Part shown: in pieces, positions 40,662-50,276 of the stretch
Numbering within the stretch: the first letter of the stretch is position 1
Layout: each line of letters opens with the position of its first letter
From: Streptomyces atratus
GTDB lineage: Bacteria; Actinomycetota; Actinomycetes; Streptomycetales; Streptomycetaceae
Direction of reading: 5' to 3'
Length of the DNA: 54,883 bases
NCBI RefSeq assembly: GCF_014648655.1
Contig: NZ_BMRN01000044.1
Location: forward strand, 380-55,262
Program-made: the position numbers and the translations under genes
The notes under the pieces: model-generated
What the model saw: the letters and a program-made list of their open reading frames with translations, nothing else
Told to the model about the DNA's origin: nothing
Databases searched by the model: none

Positions 40662-42818
40662 ATGAAACCGACCGAGAGCGCCGCACCGGTGTCGCGGCTG
40701 CAAGGTTTCGTCGGCCTCACGCCCAAAGTGGGTGCCGTCGTCGTGGCGATCGCCGTTGTTCAGCTCGCGACCGGTTTCTACCGGACCGTGAGTGAAGGAC
40801 ACGCACTCTTCCCCGACGGCAGGGCCGGCTGGTCCCTCGCCGTCCTCACCGGAATCGTCGTCGGACATCTGGTCGCGCTCGGACGAGACCGATGGTGGGG
40901 CGGCACCGGTTCCGGAGCCGCCCTCACCCTTGCCGTGCTGCTCCTCTACGGCTGGGTGCCCGCCGGTCTGGTCAGCCTGGTCGTCGTCGTCCTCGTCTGC
41001 GTGGCCCGCAGACACCGTTGGTGGCAAGGGCTGCTGCACGGCGCGGTGGACATTCTGGGGATAGGCGCGGCAGCCCTGGTGCTCGCCGCGTTCGGTGAGG
41101 TGCAGACCGTCGAATCGCCCTGGCAGCCACTCGACTGGGGCATCGCCGCCGTCCCGGAAGTCCTCCTGGCCGCCTCCACCTACCTTCTGGTGACCCGGGT
41201 CCTGCTGTGGTATGTGCAGGCACCCCAGGGCGGCGGGCTGCCGACCATCGCCCGTACCGCCCTGTTGCGCCAGGGCCTCGTCGCGGTGGCCCTGCTCGGC
41301 ATCGCACCGCTGATCTGCGTCGTCTCGATGGCCATGCCCGTACTCCTGCCGCTCTTCGCGGTCCCGCTGATCGCCCTGGACTCCACCCTCTGGATCGCCC
41401 GCGCCCGGGCCGAGGAGCAGCTGCGCGACCCGCTGACCGGGCTGCCCAACCGGCAGTGGCTGCTGGAACGCACCTGGGCGGCCCTGGAGGACGCCGAGTC
41501 CACCGGCGCCAGATCCGCTCTCGTCCTGATCGACCTCGACCGTTTCCGTGCGGTCAACGACACCCTCGGTCATCTGGCGGGGGACCGGCTGCTGCTGCAG
41601 ATAGCGGAACGTCTCAGACTGGCGCTCCCGCGAGGAGCGGAGGCCGCGCGGCTGGGCGGTGACGAATTCGCCGTGCTCCTGCCGACCGCGGACTCCACCA
41701 CCAGCGCCCAGCGGGTCGCCCGCCATCTGGTCGCTGAGCTGTCCTCCCCGCTGGACCTGGACGGTCTGACCCTGGTGCTGGAGGCGAGTGCCGGAGTCGC
41801 CGTCTACCCGGACCACGCGCTGGACGCCGAAGGGCTGCTCCGGCGTGCGGACGTGGCGATGTACCAGGCCAAGCGCGACCGTACGGGCGTCGAGGTGTAC
41901 GAGTCGAAGCGGGACAGCAACACCCCGGACCGGCTCGGGCTCCTCGGCGATCTCCGGCGTGCGCTGGACGCCGGAGAGGTGGAGCTCCACTACCAGCCGA
42001 AGGTCCGCTTCGACGGCCAGGTGGCCGGCCTCGAAGCTCTGGTGCGCTGGGTGCATCCGGAGCGCGGCCGGGTCCCTCCGGACGAGTTCATCGCCATCGC
42101 CGAGTCGTCCGGCCTGATGCCGCACCTCACGGAGTACGTCCTGGAGACGGCGCTGGCCCAGGTCGCCCGGTGGCGGGCGCAAGGGCTCTTCGTCCCGGTC
42201 GCGGTCAACGTCTCCCCGCGCGACGTCCACACCCCCGGATTCGCGGGCAGCGTCGCGGCACGGCTCGCCCGGCACGGCGTCCCGGCCGGGGCGCTGCAGC
42301 TGGAAATAACGGAACACGTGCTGCTGGAGGACCCGCAGCGCGCCGCCGACACCCTCGCCGGACTCACCGGGCACGGCGTGAAGATGTCGCTCGACGACTT
42401 CGGTACGGGGTACTCCTCGCTGGTCCATCTGCGCCGGCTGCCGGTCAGCGAGCTGAAGATCGACCGGTCCTTCGTGGCCCGTCTGGCCGTCGACAACGAG
42501 GACGCGGAGATCGTCCGCTGCACCATCGACCTGGCCCACTCGCTCGGTCTGCTGGTGGTCGCGGAAGGGGTCGAGGACGACGAAACCTGGGAGCGGCTGC
42601 GGGATCTGCGCTGCGATGCGGTGCAGGGGTGGCTGGTCGCCGCTGCGATGCCGCCGCTGGAGACGACGGCCTGGCTGCGGGCGCGGGGCGAGCACGGCTG
42701 GCGGCGGCCGGCGGAGCTGGCGGCCGCGGCGGCCGCCGCAGCCGCCGCCGGTGCGACGCCCGAGCTGGAGCAGCGGCCGGGCGGGCGGGCGGTCGAGTCG
42801 AGGCCCGCGACGACATGA
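40662..42818 (+). CDS. rmdB: membrane-bound GGDEF-EAL c-di-GMP enzyme, RmdB-like
   Basis: A 718-residue membrane protein that should make and break cyclic di-GMP. The N-terminal third has about six to eight hydrophobic segments (KVGAVVVAIAVVQLATGFY through PVLLPLFAVPLIALDSTLWI). The cyclase domain starts DPLTGLPNRQWLLE and has the intact signature LGGDEF near residue 331. The phosphodiesterase domain has LHYQPKV, the intact EAL in GLEALVRW near 456, NVSPRD, LEITEH and DDFGTGYSS. Its position right after ligA matches the S. coelicolor gene I remember as rmdB (SCO5495), one of the phosphodiesterase-active proteins that affect aerial hyphae. A C-terminal run of ten alanines follows the EAL domain. 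GGGACGG lies upstream of the ATG. Confidence 0.88.
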   Translation: MKPTESAAPVSRLQGFVGLTPKVGAVVVAIAVVQLATGFYRTVSEGHALFPDGRAGWSLAVLTGIVVGHLVALGRDRWWGGTGSGAALTLAVLLLYGWVPAGLVSLVVVVLVCVARRHRWWQGLLHGAVDILGIGAAALVLAAFGEVQTVESPWQPLDWGIAAVPEVLLAASTYLLVTRVLLWYVQAPQGGGLPTIARTALLRQGLVAVALLGIAPLICVVSMAMPVLLPLFAVPLIALDSTLWIARARAEEQLRDPLTGLPNRQWLLERTWAALEDAESTGARSALVLIDLDRFRAVNDTLGHLAGDRLLLQIAERLRLALPRGAEAARLGGDEFAVLLPTADSTTSAQRVARHLVAELSSPLDLDGLTLVLEASAGVAVYPDHALDAEGLLRRADVAMYQAKRDRTGVEVYESKRDSNTPDRLGLLGDLRRALDAGEVELHYQPKVRFDGQVAGLEALVRWVHPERGRVPPDEFIAIAESSGLMPHLTEYVLETALAQVARWRAQGLFVPVAVNVSPRDVHTPGFAGSVAARLARHGVPAGALQLEITEHVLLEDPQRAADTLAGLTGHGVKMSLDDFGTGYSSLVHLRRLPVSELKIDRSFVARLAVDNEDAEIVRCTIDLAHSLGLLVVAEGVEDDETWERLRDLRCDAVQGWLVAAAMPPLETTAWLRARGEHGWRRPAELAAAAAAAAAAGATPELEQRPGGRAVESRPATT

Positions 42819-43017
42819 GTTCGGGGGAGCGGTGTGTGGGCACCGGCGCAGTCCGGTGGCCGCTCCGTCCCCCATTGCCGGACGGGCCTGAACCGGGCTC
42901 GCCGGACGGACTCGAATCTGTCGCCCGACCAGGGTGTTCGCCCGGGTGGCGGGAGTGGCTGCGGGCGACACCATAGGATTGGGCCAAAACCACACACCAA
43001 CCCCTGAGGATCGCTGC

Positions 43018-43314
43018 ATGCCTGGCATCACGCGCGAGGAGGTCGCCCACCTCGCCCGGCTGGCGCGTCTGGAGCTGAAGGGCGAAGAGCTCGATCACTT
43101 CGCCGGTCAGCTCGACGACATCATCGGCGCGGTCGCCCGCGTCTCCGAGGTCGCCGACCAAGACGTACCGCCGACCTCCCACCCGCTGCCGCTGACCAAC
43201 GTCATGCGCGCGGACGAGGTCCGTCCGTCGCTCACCCCCGAGCAGGCGCTCTCCGGCGCCCCGGCCCAGGAGCAGCAGCGTTTCAAGGTGCCGCAGATCC
43301 TGGGGGAGGACTAA
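43018..43314 (+). CDS. gatC: Asp-tRNA(Asn)/Glu-tRNA(Gln) amidotransferase subunit C
   Basis: Small 98-residue stabilising subunit of the GatCAB complex. It has the family start MPGITREEVAHLARLARLELKGEELDHFAGQLDDIIGAVARVSEVA, then PTSHPLPLTNVMRADEVRPSLTPEQALSGAPAQEQQRFKVPQIL. TAGGAT (about 42975-42980) may be the operon's -10 element, giving a leader of some 30 bases with CTGAGGATC before the ATG. First gene of gatC-gatA-small gene-gatB. Confidence 0.97.
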   Translation: MPGITREEVAHLARLARLELKGEELDHFAGQLDDIIGAVARVSEVADQDVPPTSHPLPLTNVMRADEVRPSLTPEQALSGAPAQEQQRFKVPQILGED

Positions 43315-43319
43315 AAGCC

Positions 43320-44822
43320 ATGACGGACAACAGCACCATCATCAAGCTCACCGCCGCCGAGATCGCCGCGAAGATCGCGTCCGGCGAGCTCACCGCCGTC
43401 GAGGTCACCGAGGCCCACCTGGCCCGGATCGACGCGGTCGACGAGAAGGTCCACGCCTTCCTGCACATCGACCGCGAGGGCGCGCTCGCGCAGGCCCGTG
43501 CCGTCGACGCGAAGAAGGCGGCCGGTGAGAAGCTCGGTCCGCTGGCCGGTGTCCCGCTCGCGCTGAAGGACATCTTCACCACCGAGGGCATGCCGACCAC
43601 CGTCGGCTCCAAGATCCTCGAAGGCTGGATCCCGCCGTACGACGCGACCCTCACCAAGAAGCTGAAGGCCGCCGACGTCGTCATCCTCGGCAAGACCAAC
43701 ATGGACGAGTTCGCCATGGGGTCCTCCACCGAGAACAGCGCCTACGGCCCGACCGGCAACCCGTGGGACCTCACCCGTATCCCGGGCGGCTCCGGCGGTG
43801 GCTCCTCGGCCGCGCTCGCGTCGTACGAGGCCGCGCTCGCCATCGGCACGGACACCGGCGGTTCCATCCGCCAGCCCGCAGCCGTCACCGGCACCGTCGG
43901 CGTCAAGCCCACCTACGGCGGCGTCTCCCGCTACGGCATGGTGGCGTTCTCCAGCTCCCTGGACCAGGGCGGGCCCTGCGCCCGTACCGTCCTGGACGCG
44001 GCCCTGCTGCACGAGGTGATCGCCGGGCACGACCCGATGGACTCGACGTCCATCGACGCCCCGGTCCCGCCGGTCGTCGAGGCCGCGCGCAACGGCAGCG
44101 TCGACGGCATGCGCATCGGTGTCGTCAAGCAGTTCGCCGGTGAGGGCTACCAGGCCGGTGTCGTCCAGCGCTTCAACGAGTCGGTCGAACTGCTGAAGTC
44201 GCTCGGTGCCACGATCGTCGAGCTGGACTGCCCGTCGTTCGACCTGGCGCTGTCGGCGTACTACCTGATCGCGCCGTCCGAGTGCTCCTCCAACCTGGCC
44301 CGCTTCGACGCCATGCGTTACGGCCTGCGGGTCGGCGACGACGGCACGCGGTCCGCCGAGGACGTCACCGCGCTCACTCGCGAGGCCGGCTTCGGCGACG
44401 AGGTCAAGCGCCGCGTCATCCTCGGTACGTACGCCCTCAGCTCCGGCTACTACGACGCGTACTACGGCTCGGCGCAGAAGGTCCGCACCCTCATCACCCA
44501 GGACTTCGAGAAGGCCTTCGAGCAGGTGGACGTCATCGTCTCCCCGACGACGCCCACCACCGCCTTCCCGATCGGCGAGCGCGCCGACGACCCGATGGCG
44601 ATGTACCTCGCGGACCTGTGCACCATTCCGACCAACCTCGCCGGCAACTCCGCCATGTCGCTGCCCTGCGGCCTGGCCCCGGAGGACGGCCTGCCGGTCG
44701 GACTGCAGATCATCGCCCCCGCCATGAAGGACGACCGGCTGTACAAGGTCGGAGCCGCTGTCGAGGCCGCCTTCGTGGAAAAGTGGGGCCACCCGCTGCT
44801 GGAGGAGGCTCCGTCGCTGTGA
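43320..44822 (+). CDS. gatA: Asp-tRNA(Asn)/Glu-tRNA(Gln) amidotransferase subunit A
   Basis: Glutaminase subunit that frees ammonia for transfer to mischarged Glu-tRNA(Gln) or Asp-tRNA(Asn). The 500-residue amidase-signature enzyme shows the Lys of LALKDIFTTEG, SSTENSAYGPTGNPWDLTRIPGGSGGGSSAAL with the cis-Ser, and GTDTGGSIRQPAAVTG with the nucleophilic Ser. It begins five bases after gatC, with GGGGGAGG at the gatC end as its ribosome-binding site. The downstream small gene begins in its stop codon. Streptomycetes lack GlnRS, so the complex is essential. Confidence 0.98.
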   Translation: MTDNSTIIKLTAAEIAAKIASGELTAVEVTEAHLARIDAVDEKVHAFLHIDREGALAQARAVDAKKAAGEKLGPLAGVPLALKDIFTTEGMPTTVGSKILEGWIPPYDATLTKKLKAADVVILGKTNMDEFAMGSSTENSAYGPTGNPWDLTRIPGGSGGGSSAALASYEAALAIGTDTGGSIRQPAAVTGTVGVKPTYGGVSRYGMVAFSSSLDQGGPCARTVLDAALLHEVIAGHDPMDSTSIDAPVPPVVEAARNGSVDGMRIGVVKQFAGEGYQAGVVQRFNESVELLKSLGATIVELDCPSFDLALSAYYLIAPSECSSNLARFDAMRYGLRVGDDGTRSAEDVTALTREAGFGDEVKRRVILGTYALSSGYYDAYYGSAQKVRTLITQDFEKAFEQVDVIVSPTTPTTAFPIGERADDPMAMYLADLCTIPTNLAGNSAMSLPCGLAPEDGLPVGLQIIAPAMKDDRLYKVGAAVEAAFVEKWGHPLLEEAPSL

Positions 44823-45058
44823 GCGCACTGACCAAGGCCAAGGGCTTCAAGAAGTCCAAGACCGGCACGTACCTGTCCATCGGCAGCACCGCTTTCGGGG
44901 CGTTCGGCGTCATCAAGCAGGCCAGGAAGGCCCGCTTCGAACACGACACGCTCCGACTGATCGACGCCGTTGTCTCCGCCGCCGCCATCGCCACTGGTGT
45001 CGCCCTGCTGCTGCGCGAACTCAAGCGCATCGGCGATGACGACGTACTGCTGGGCTGA
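44819..45058 (+). CDS. small conserved membrane protein between gatA and gatB
   Basis: A 79-residue basic protein: LTKAKGFKKSKTGTYLSIGSTAFGAFGVIKQARKARFEHDTLRLIDAVVSAAAIATGVALLLRELKRIGDDDVLLG. Two hydrophobic stretches (about 19-33 and 46-65) flanked by positive charges suggest a small inner-membrane protein or an amphipathic hairpin. The GTG start overlaps the gatA stop (GTGA), and gatB starts 15 bp after its end, so it is made together with the amidotransferase subunits. I remember a gene in this position in other streptomycetes; function unknown. Confidence 0.8.
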   Translation: MSALTKAKGFKKSKTGTYLSIGSTAFGAFGVIKQARKARFEHDTLRLIDAVVSAAAIATGVALLLRELKRIGDDDVLLG

Positions 45059-45073
45059 GAGGGAAGTTTCACC

Positions 45074-46582
45074 GTGACTGTCACTGACCTGGTGTCGTAC
45101 GAGGACGCGCTCGCGTCCTACGACCCCGTCATGGGCCTGGAGGTCCATGTCGAGCTCGGCACCAAGACCAAGATGTTCTGCGGATGCTCGACCGAGCTCA
45201 AGCAGGACGCCAACTCCCAGACGTGCCCGGTCTGCCTCGGCCTGCCCGGCGCACTGCCGGTCGTCAACGAGATCGGCGTCGAGTCTGCCATCAAGATCGG
45301 CCTCGCGCTGAACTGCGAGATCGCCGAGTGGTGCCGTTTCGCCCGGAAGAACTACTTCTATCCGGACATGCCGAAGAACTTCCAGACTTCCCAGTACGAC
45401 GAGCCGATCGCCTACAACGGCTATCTGGACGTCCAGCTGGAGGACGGGGAGATCTTCCGGGTGCAGATCGAGCGTGCCCACATGGAGGAGGACACCGGCA
45501 AGTCGACCCACGTCGGCGGTGCCACCGGCCGTATCCAGGGCGCGTCCCACTCCCTGCTCGACTACAACCGTGCGGGCATCCCGCTCATCGAGATCGTCAC
45601 CAAGCCGATCGAGGGCGCGGGCGCACGCGCACCCGAGGTCGCCAAGGCGTACGTCGCCGAGCTCCGCGAGCTCATCAAGGCGCTCGGTGTGTCGGAGGCC
45701 CGGATGGAGATGGGCCAGATGCGCTGCGACGTCAACCTGTCGCTGCGCCCCAACGGCACCGAGACGTTCGGTACGCGCTCCGAGACGAAGAACGTGAACT
45801 CGCTGCGTTCCGTCGAGCGCGCGGCCCGCTTCGAGATCCAGCGCCACGCCGCGGTGCTGAGCTCGGGCGGCACGATCGTGCAGGAGACCCGGCACTTCCA
45901 CGAGGAGGACGGCTCGACCACGGCCGGCCGCATCAAGGACAACGCCGAGGACTACCGCTACTTCCCCGAGCCCGACCTGGTGCCGGTCGCCCCGGCCCGC
46001 GAGTGGGTCGAGGAGCTCCGGGGCGGCCTCCCCGAGCTGCCGAGGCTGCGCCGCAACCGGCTGAAGGAGGAGTGGGGTGTCTCCGAGCACGACATGCAGT
46101 CCATCCTCAACGCCGGTGCGGTCGACCTGATCGTCGCGACGACCGACGCGGGCGCCCCCTCGGACCAGGCCCGCAAGTGGTGGATGGGCGAGCTGGCCCG
46201 TAACGCCAACGAGACCGGCCGCGGCCTCGACGAGCTGCCGATCACCCCGGTGCAGGTCGCCAGGGTGGCCGAGCTCGTCACCGCGGGCGACCTCAACGAC
46301 AAGCTGGCTCGCCAGGTCATCGAGGGCGTCCTCGCGGGCGAGGGCGACCCGGACACCGTCGTCGAGAAGCGCGGCCTGAAGGTCGTCTCCGACGAGGGCG
46401 CGCTGGGCACGGCCGTGGACGAGGCGATCGCCGCCAACGCGGCCATCGCGGACAAGATCCGCGGCGGCAAGGTCGCGGCGGCGGGCGCGCTCGTCGGCGC
46501 GGTCATGAAGGCCACCCGCGGCCAGGCGGACGCGGCCCGCGTGCGCGAGCTGATCCTGGAGAAGCTCGGCGTCGAGGGCTGA
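45074..46582 (+). CDS. gatB: Asp-tRNA(Asn)/Glu-tRNA(Gln) amidotransferase subunit B
   Basis: tRNA-binding and kinase subunit of GatCAB, 502 residues, the usual size. It has the family pattern YDPVMGLEVHVELGTKTKMFCGCSTE, CPVCLGLPGALPVVN (zinc cysteines), RKNYFYPDMPKNFQTSQYDEPI, HMEEDTGKS, DYNRAGIPLIEIVTKP, MEMGQMRCDVNLSLRP, ETKNVNSLRSVERA and a C-terminal YqeY-like helical tail. The GTG at 45074 follows GAGAGGGAAG. A perfect 16-bp hairpin terminator follows the gene, closing the operon. Confidence 0.98.
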   Translation: MTVTDLVSYEDALASYDPVMGLEVHVELGTKTKMFCGCSTELKQDANSQTCPVCLGLPGALPVVNEIGVESAIKIGLALNCEIAEWCRFARKNYFYPDMPKNFQTSQYDEPIAYNGYLDVQLEDGEIFRVQIERAHMEEDTGKSTHVGGATGRIQGASHSLLDYNRAGIPLIEIVTKPIEGAGARAPEVAKAYVAELRELIKALGVSEARMEMGQMRCDVNLSLRPNGTETFGTRSETKNVNSLRSVERAARFEIQRHAAVLSSGGTIVQETRHFHEEDGSTTAGRIKDNAEDYRYFPEPDLVPVAPAREWVEELRGGLPELPRLRRNRLKEEWGVSEHDMQSILNAGAVDLIVATTDAGAPSDQARKWWMGELARNANETGRGLDELPITPVQVARVAELVTAGDLNDKLARQVIEGVLAGEGDPDTVVEKRGLKVVSDEGALGTAVDEAIAANAAIADKIRGGKVAAAGALVGAVMKATRGQADAARVRELILEKLGVEG

Positions 46583-46620
46583 TCCCGTCCCCCTGCGCGG
46601 GCGGTTTCGGTACGTCCCTG

Positions 46621-46659
46621 AAGGGGCGGTGCACCCGTGAGCCGGGTGCACCGCCCCTT
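46621..46659 (+). terminator. terminator of the gatCAB operon
   Basis: A perfect 16-bp stem (46621-46636 with 46644-46659, seven-base loop) 38 bases past the gatB stop. No long U-run, as usual in this genus. Confidence 0.85.
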
Positions 46660-46685
46660 CACCCATCCGGAGAGTCTCAAGTCCG

Positions 46686-47945
46686 TTGAACACCGTCACT
46701 GCCGAGATCGTCTCCGTCGTCCTCCTGCTCGGCGTGCTGGCCTTCGCAGTCGTACGCCCCCGGGGGCTGCCGGAGGCGACCCTTGCCGTGCCCGTTGCCG
46801 TGCTGGTGACCGTGACCGGTGCGGTCCCGTGGCCGGAAGCCCGTGCTCAGGTGGGCAGCCTGCTGCCGGTCGTCGGATTCCTCGCGGCGATTCTGGTCCT
46901 GGCCCAGCTCTGTGCGGACGAGGGGCTGTTCACGGCCGCCGGTGATCTGGTCGCCCGGGCCTGCGGCGGGCGGACCGGTCCCCTGCTCGGCGGGGTCTTC
47001 GTCGTCGCCTCCGTGATCACCGCTGTGCTCAGCCTGGACGCGACCGTGGTCCTGCTGACCCCCGTCGTCCTCGCCACGGCCGCCCGCGTCGGCGCCCGCC
47101 CCCGCCCGTACGTCTACGCCTGTGCGCACCTGGCCAACTCGGCGTCCCTGCTCCTGCCCGTCTCCAACCTCACCAACCTCCTGGCGTTCACCGCGAGCGG
47201 CCTCTCCTTCACCCGCTTCGCCGCGCTGATGACCCTGCCGTGGCTGGCCGCCATCGCCGTCGAGTACGCCGTATTCCGCCGGGTCTTCGCCGCCGATCTG
47301 GCAGCGGGCGCGTATCCGCCGAGGTCGCGGGAGGACCCTCCGGGCATCCCCGCTTTCACGCTCGTCGTCCTTGCCCTGACTCTGGGCGGATTCGTCGTCA
47401 CCTCGTTCGCGGGTGCGGAACCGCTGTGGGCGGCGCTGGCGGGTGCCGGGGTGCTGGCCGTCCGTGCGCTGGCGAAGCGCGAGACCACCGTCAGGGGCCT
47501 CGTCCGCTCCGCCAACCCGCTGTTCTGCCTGTTCGTGCTGGCGCTGGGCGTCGTGGTCAAGGCCGTGGTCGACAACGGCCTCGGTGCGGGGATCGACGCG
47601 TTCCTGCCGGACGGCTCGTCACTTCCCGCGCTGCTGGCAGTGGCCGCGGTGGCGGCCGTGCTCGCCAACCTGATCAACAACCTGCCCGCGATCCTCGCTC
47701 TGCTCCCGGTCGTCGCGGCGGCGGGTCCCGGCCCGCTGCTCGCCGCCCTGATCGGCGTGAACCTCGGCCCGAACCTCACGTACGTCGGCTCGCTCGCCAC
47801 CCTGCTCTGGCGCCGCATCCTGCACACCCACGGCGCCGCGCCCGACCTCGGCCACTTCACCCGGCTCGGGCTGCTGACCGTACCGGCGACGCTGGCCGTG
47901 TCGACGGTCGCGCTGTGGGGTGCGTTGCAGCTGATCGGGGTGTGA
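46686..47945 (+). CDS. ArsB/SLC13-family permease
   Basis: A 419-residue membrane protein with about eleven hydrophobic helices arranged as two related halves, as in the ion-transporter superfamily that includes ArsB, NhaD and citrate permeases. Marks include SLDATVVLLTPVVLATA, NSASLLLPVSNLTNLLAF in the first half and NLINNLPAILALLPVVA, GVNLGPNLTYVGSLATLLW in the second; the paired Asn-rich hairpins (SNLTN, NNLPA) are the substrate-site signature. It may export arsenite or another anion; no arsR, arsC or metal-resistance gene lies beside it. Start is a TTG at 46686, just after the gatB terminator, with only a weak GAGAG upstream. Confidence 0.85.
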   Translation: MNTVTAEIVSVVLLLGVLAFAVVRPRGLPEATLAVPVAVLVTVTGAVPWPEARAQVGSLLPVVGFLAAILVLAQLCADEGLFTAAGDLVARACGGRTGPLLGGVFVVASVITAVLSLDATVVLLTPVVLATAARVGARPRPYVYACAHLANSASLLLPVSNLTNLLAFTASGLSFTRFAALMTLPWLAAIAVEYAVFRRVFAADLAAGAYPPRSREDPPGIPAFTLVVLALTLGGFVVTSFAGAEPLWAALAGAGVLAVRALAKRETTVRGLVRSANPLFCLFVLALGVVVKAVVDNGLGAGIDAFLPDGSSLPALLAVAAVAAVLANLINNLPAILALLPVVAAAGPGPLLAALIGVNLGPNLTYVGSLATLLWRRILHTHGAAPDLGHFTRLGLLTVPATLAVSTVALWGALQLIGV

Positions 47946-48077
47946 CCGGACGCGGGGCGCGGTTGGACTTTCCCGGCCGACCTGTTGGACGTTCACCACC
48001 GAGCCGTACGAAATCCTTCCCGGCGCCACCTGGCTTGATTAGTTTCCGGGCTGAACGACAGGACTCGGGAGGCTCAC

Positions 48078-50198
48078 TTGACCACGGACATTTCACGGCG
48101 CCGGCTCTTCGCGCTCGGCGGCGGTGCACTCGGCGTCGCGGCTGCGGGGTCGCTGCTTCCGCCGTCGCTGCAGGCCGCGATTGCCGCGCAGCCGGCACAT
48201 TCGGCGGGGTCCGGTGGCGGGCTCGGAGCCATCAAGCATGTGGTGATCCTGATGCAGGAGAACCGTTCCTTCGACCATTACTTCGGGACGCTCCGGGGAG
48301 TGCGCGGCTTCGGCGACCGCAACGCCGTCGAACTGCCCTCCGGCAAGCCGGTCTTCGAGCAGCCCGCTCCGCTGGGCACCTCTGTGCTGCCGTTCCCGGT
48401 GCGGGACGCCGCCGAGACGCAGAAGAAGGACCTCCAGTACATCGGCGCGCTCGACCACTCCTGGAACGGTGGCGGCAAGGCATGGGCCGGGGGGTGGATG
48501 AACGGCTGGGTGACCGCGAAGACGGCCGCCACCATGGCGTACTACGACCGCCGTGACATCCCGCTGCACTACGAACTGGCCGACACCTTCACGGTCTGCG
48601 ACGCCTACCACTCCTCCATCCACACCTCGACCAGCCCCAACCGCAACCACCTGTGGAGCGGGAAGACGGGCAACGAGGCGAACGGCAAGCGGGCCGTCGG
48701 GAACGACGCGTACAACGAGGGCACGCATCCCGGGTACGACTGGGGCACGTACGCGGAGCGGCTGGAGAAGGCCGGGCGCAGCTGGCGTACGTACACCGAG
48801 TGGGAGAACTTCACCGACAACCAGATCGAGTTCTTCGCCACCTTCAAGGCGATCGCCCGCAAGGCGCTGGCGAAGACCGGCGGCCATACGTACATGGAGT
48901 CGTTCTACTCGGCGGTACGGGACGCGGACGCCACGGAGCGGGAGCGGCTGTTCGGTCTGCTCGAAGAGGGTGTCGCCACCCTGGACAAGGCCGAACGCAG
49001 CCTCTTCGAGCGTGCGCTGCGCCGGGTGGAGACCGGAACGCTGGCCGATGAGTTCGCCAAGGACGTGGCGGCGGGCACGCTGCCCGAGGTCTCCTATCTG
49101 GTGCCGTCGGCCGTCGACTCCGAGCACCCGAGCGTCTCCTCGCCGATCCACAGCGCGACGATCGTCTACAAGGTCCTGGACGCGCTGGGCAAGCACCCCG
49201 ATGTGTGGCGGCACACCGCCGTTCTCATCAACTACGACGAGAACGACGGCTTCTTCGACCACGTGCCGCCGCCGGTCGCGCCGCCCGAGGTGGCCGAGGA
49301 GCAGTGGGAGGGCAAGCCCACCGGCCTCGGGATCCGGGTGCCGCTGCTCGTCGTGTCGCCGTGGACCGTGGGCGGCTACGTCTGCTCCGAGGTCTTCGAC
49401 CACACCTCCGTGATCCGCTTCCTCGAGCGCTGGACCGGCGTGAAGGAACCGAACATCAGCGACTGGCGGCGCACCGTCACCGGCGATCTGACCTCGGCCT
49501 TCGACTTCAAGCATGCGCGGCGCCGGCCCGAGGTGGAGCAGCCCGGCACCATCCCGCCGTTCAGCGGACGCTGGGCGCCGAAGCCGCCGCTCGTGCAGCA
49601 CATGCCCGTGCAGGAGCCCGGGGCCCGCCCGGCCCGCGCGCTGCCGTACCAGCCGGACGCCCAGGCGAAGGTGGTGGACGGGGCGGTGCAGGTGGCCCTC
49701 AGCAACACGGGGCGCTCGTCGGCGCACTTCGCGCTGTATCCGTACGCGGGGGAGTTCCCCGTACCGCAGCACAGGGATGTAAGGGGCACGGCGCAATGGA
49801 CGGTGCCCCTTACCGGTGCGGCGTACCGGTTCACGGTGACGGGGCCGAACGGCTTCCGGCGCGAGTTCGCCGGGCCCGCGAAGGACGGCGTTTCGGCCGG
49901 GGCCGAGGTCGCCTCGCGGGTCGATGCGCATGAGCGGGATCTGCATCTCACCCTGCGCAACACGGGACGGACGGCGCTCACCTTCACCGTACGGCCGCTG
50001 GGCTACGTCGACGAGGCGGACCTGCGGGACTGGACCAGGACCGTCAAGGTCAAGCCGGGACGCAGCCGTACGGTCGTGCACTCGGCGGCCGACGCGCACG
50101 GCTGGTACGACCTGTCCGTCACCGTCGACGGGGACGATGTCTTCCGGCGACGGCTGATGGGGCACATCGAGAACGGCCGGGCGAGCGTCTCCGGCTGA
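48078..50198 (+). CDS. Tat-exported phosphocholine-specific phospholipase C
   Basis: A 706-residue secreted enzyme that would cleave phosphatidylcholine or sphingomyelin to phosphocholine. The Tat signal is SRRRLFALGGGALGVAAAGSLLP. The phosphoesterase domain has IKHVVILMQENRSFDHYFGTLRGVRGFGDRN (metal-binding Glu-Asn), HYELADTFTVCDAYHSSIHTSTSPNRNHLWSG, LINYDENDGFFDHVPPP and GIRVPLLVVSPWTVGGYVCSEVFDHTSVIRFLE. Two C-terminal beta-sandwich domains typical of this family follow (about 520-700). The TTG at 48078 has GGGAGG five bases upstream. These enzymes are often phosphate-regulated; I see no clear PHO box in the 132 bp upstream. Confidence 0.93.
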   Translation: MTTDISRRRLFALGGGALGVAAAGSLLPPSLQAAIAAQPAHSAGSGGGLGAIKHVVILMQENRSFDHYFGTLRGVRGFGDRNAVELPSGKPVFEQPAPLGTSVLPFPVRDAAETQKKDLQYIGALDHSWNGGGKAWAGGWMNGWVTAKTAATMAYYDRRDIPLHYELADTFTVCDAYHSSIHTSTSPNRNHLWSGKTGNEANGKRAVGNDAYNEGTHPGYDWGTYAERLEKAGRSWRTYTEWENFTDNQIEFFATFKAIARKALAKTGGHTYMESFYSAVRDADATERERLFGLLEEGVATLDKAERSLFERALRRVETGTLADEFAKDVAAGTLPEVSYLVPSAVDSEHPSVSSPIHSATIVYKVLDALGKHPDVWRHTAVLINYDENDGFFDHVPPPVAPPEVAEEQWEGKPTGLGIRVPLLVVSPWTVGGYVCSEVFDHTSVIRFLERWTGVKEPNISDWRRTVTGDLTSAFDFKHARRRPEVEQPGTIPPFSGRWAPKPPLVQHMPVQEPGARPARALPYQPDAQAKVVDGAVQVALSNTGRSSAHFALYPYAGEFPVPQHRDVRGTAQWTVPLTGAAYRFTVTGPNGFRREFAGPAKDGVSAGAEVASRVDAHERDLHLTLRNTGRTALTFTVRPLGYVDEADLRDWTRTVKVKPGRSRTVVHSAADAHGWYDLSVTVDGDDVFRRRLMGHIENGRASVSG

Positions 50199-50276
50199 CG
50201 GACCGCCCGGCAGGCCCGGCATCGCGTACGGGAGTTCGGCGCCCACCGGAACCGCCGCGGCGCGGCCGGCGTTTCC

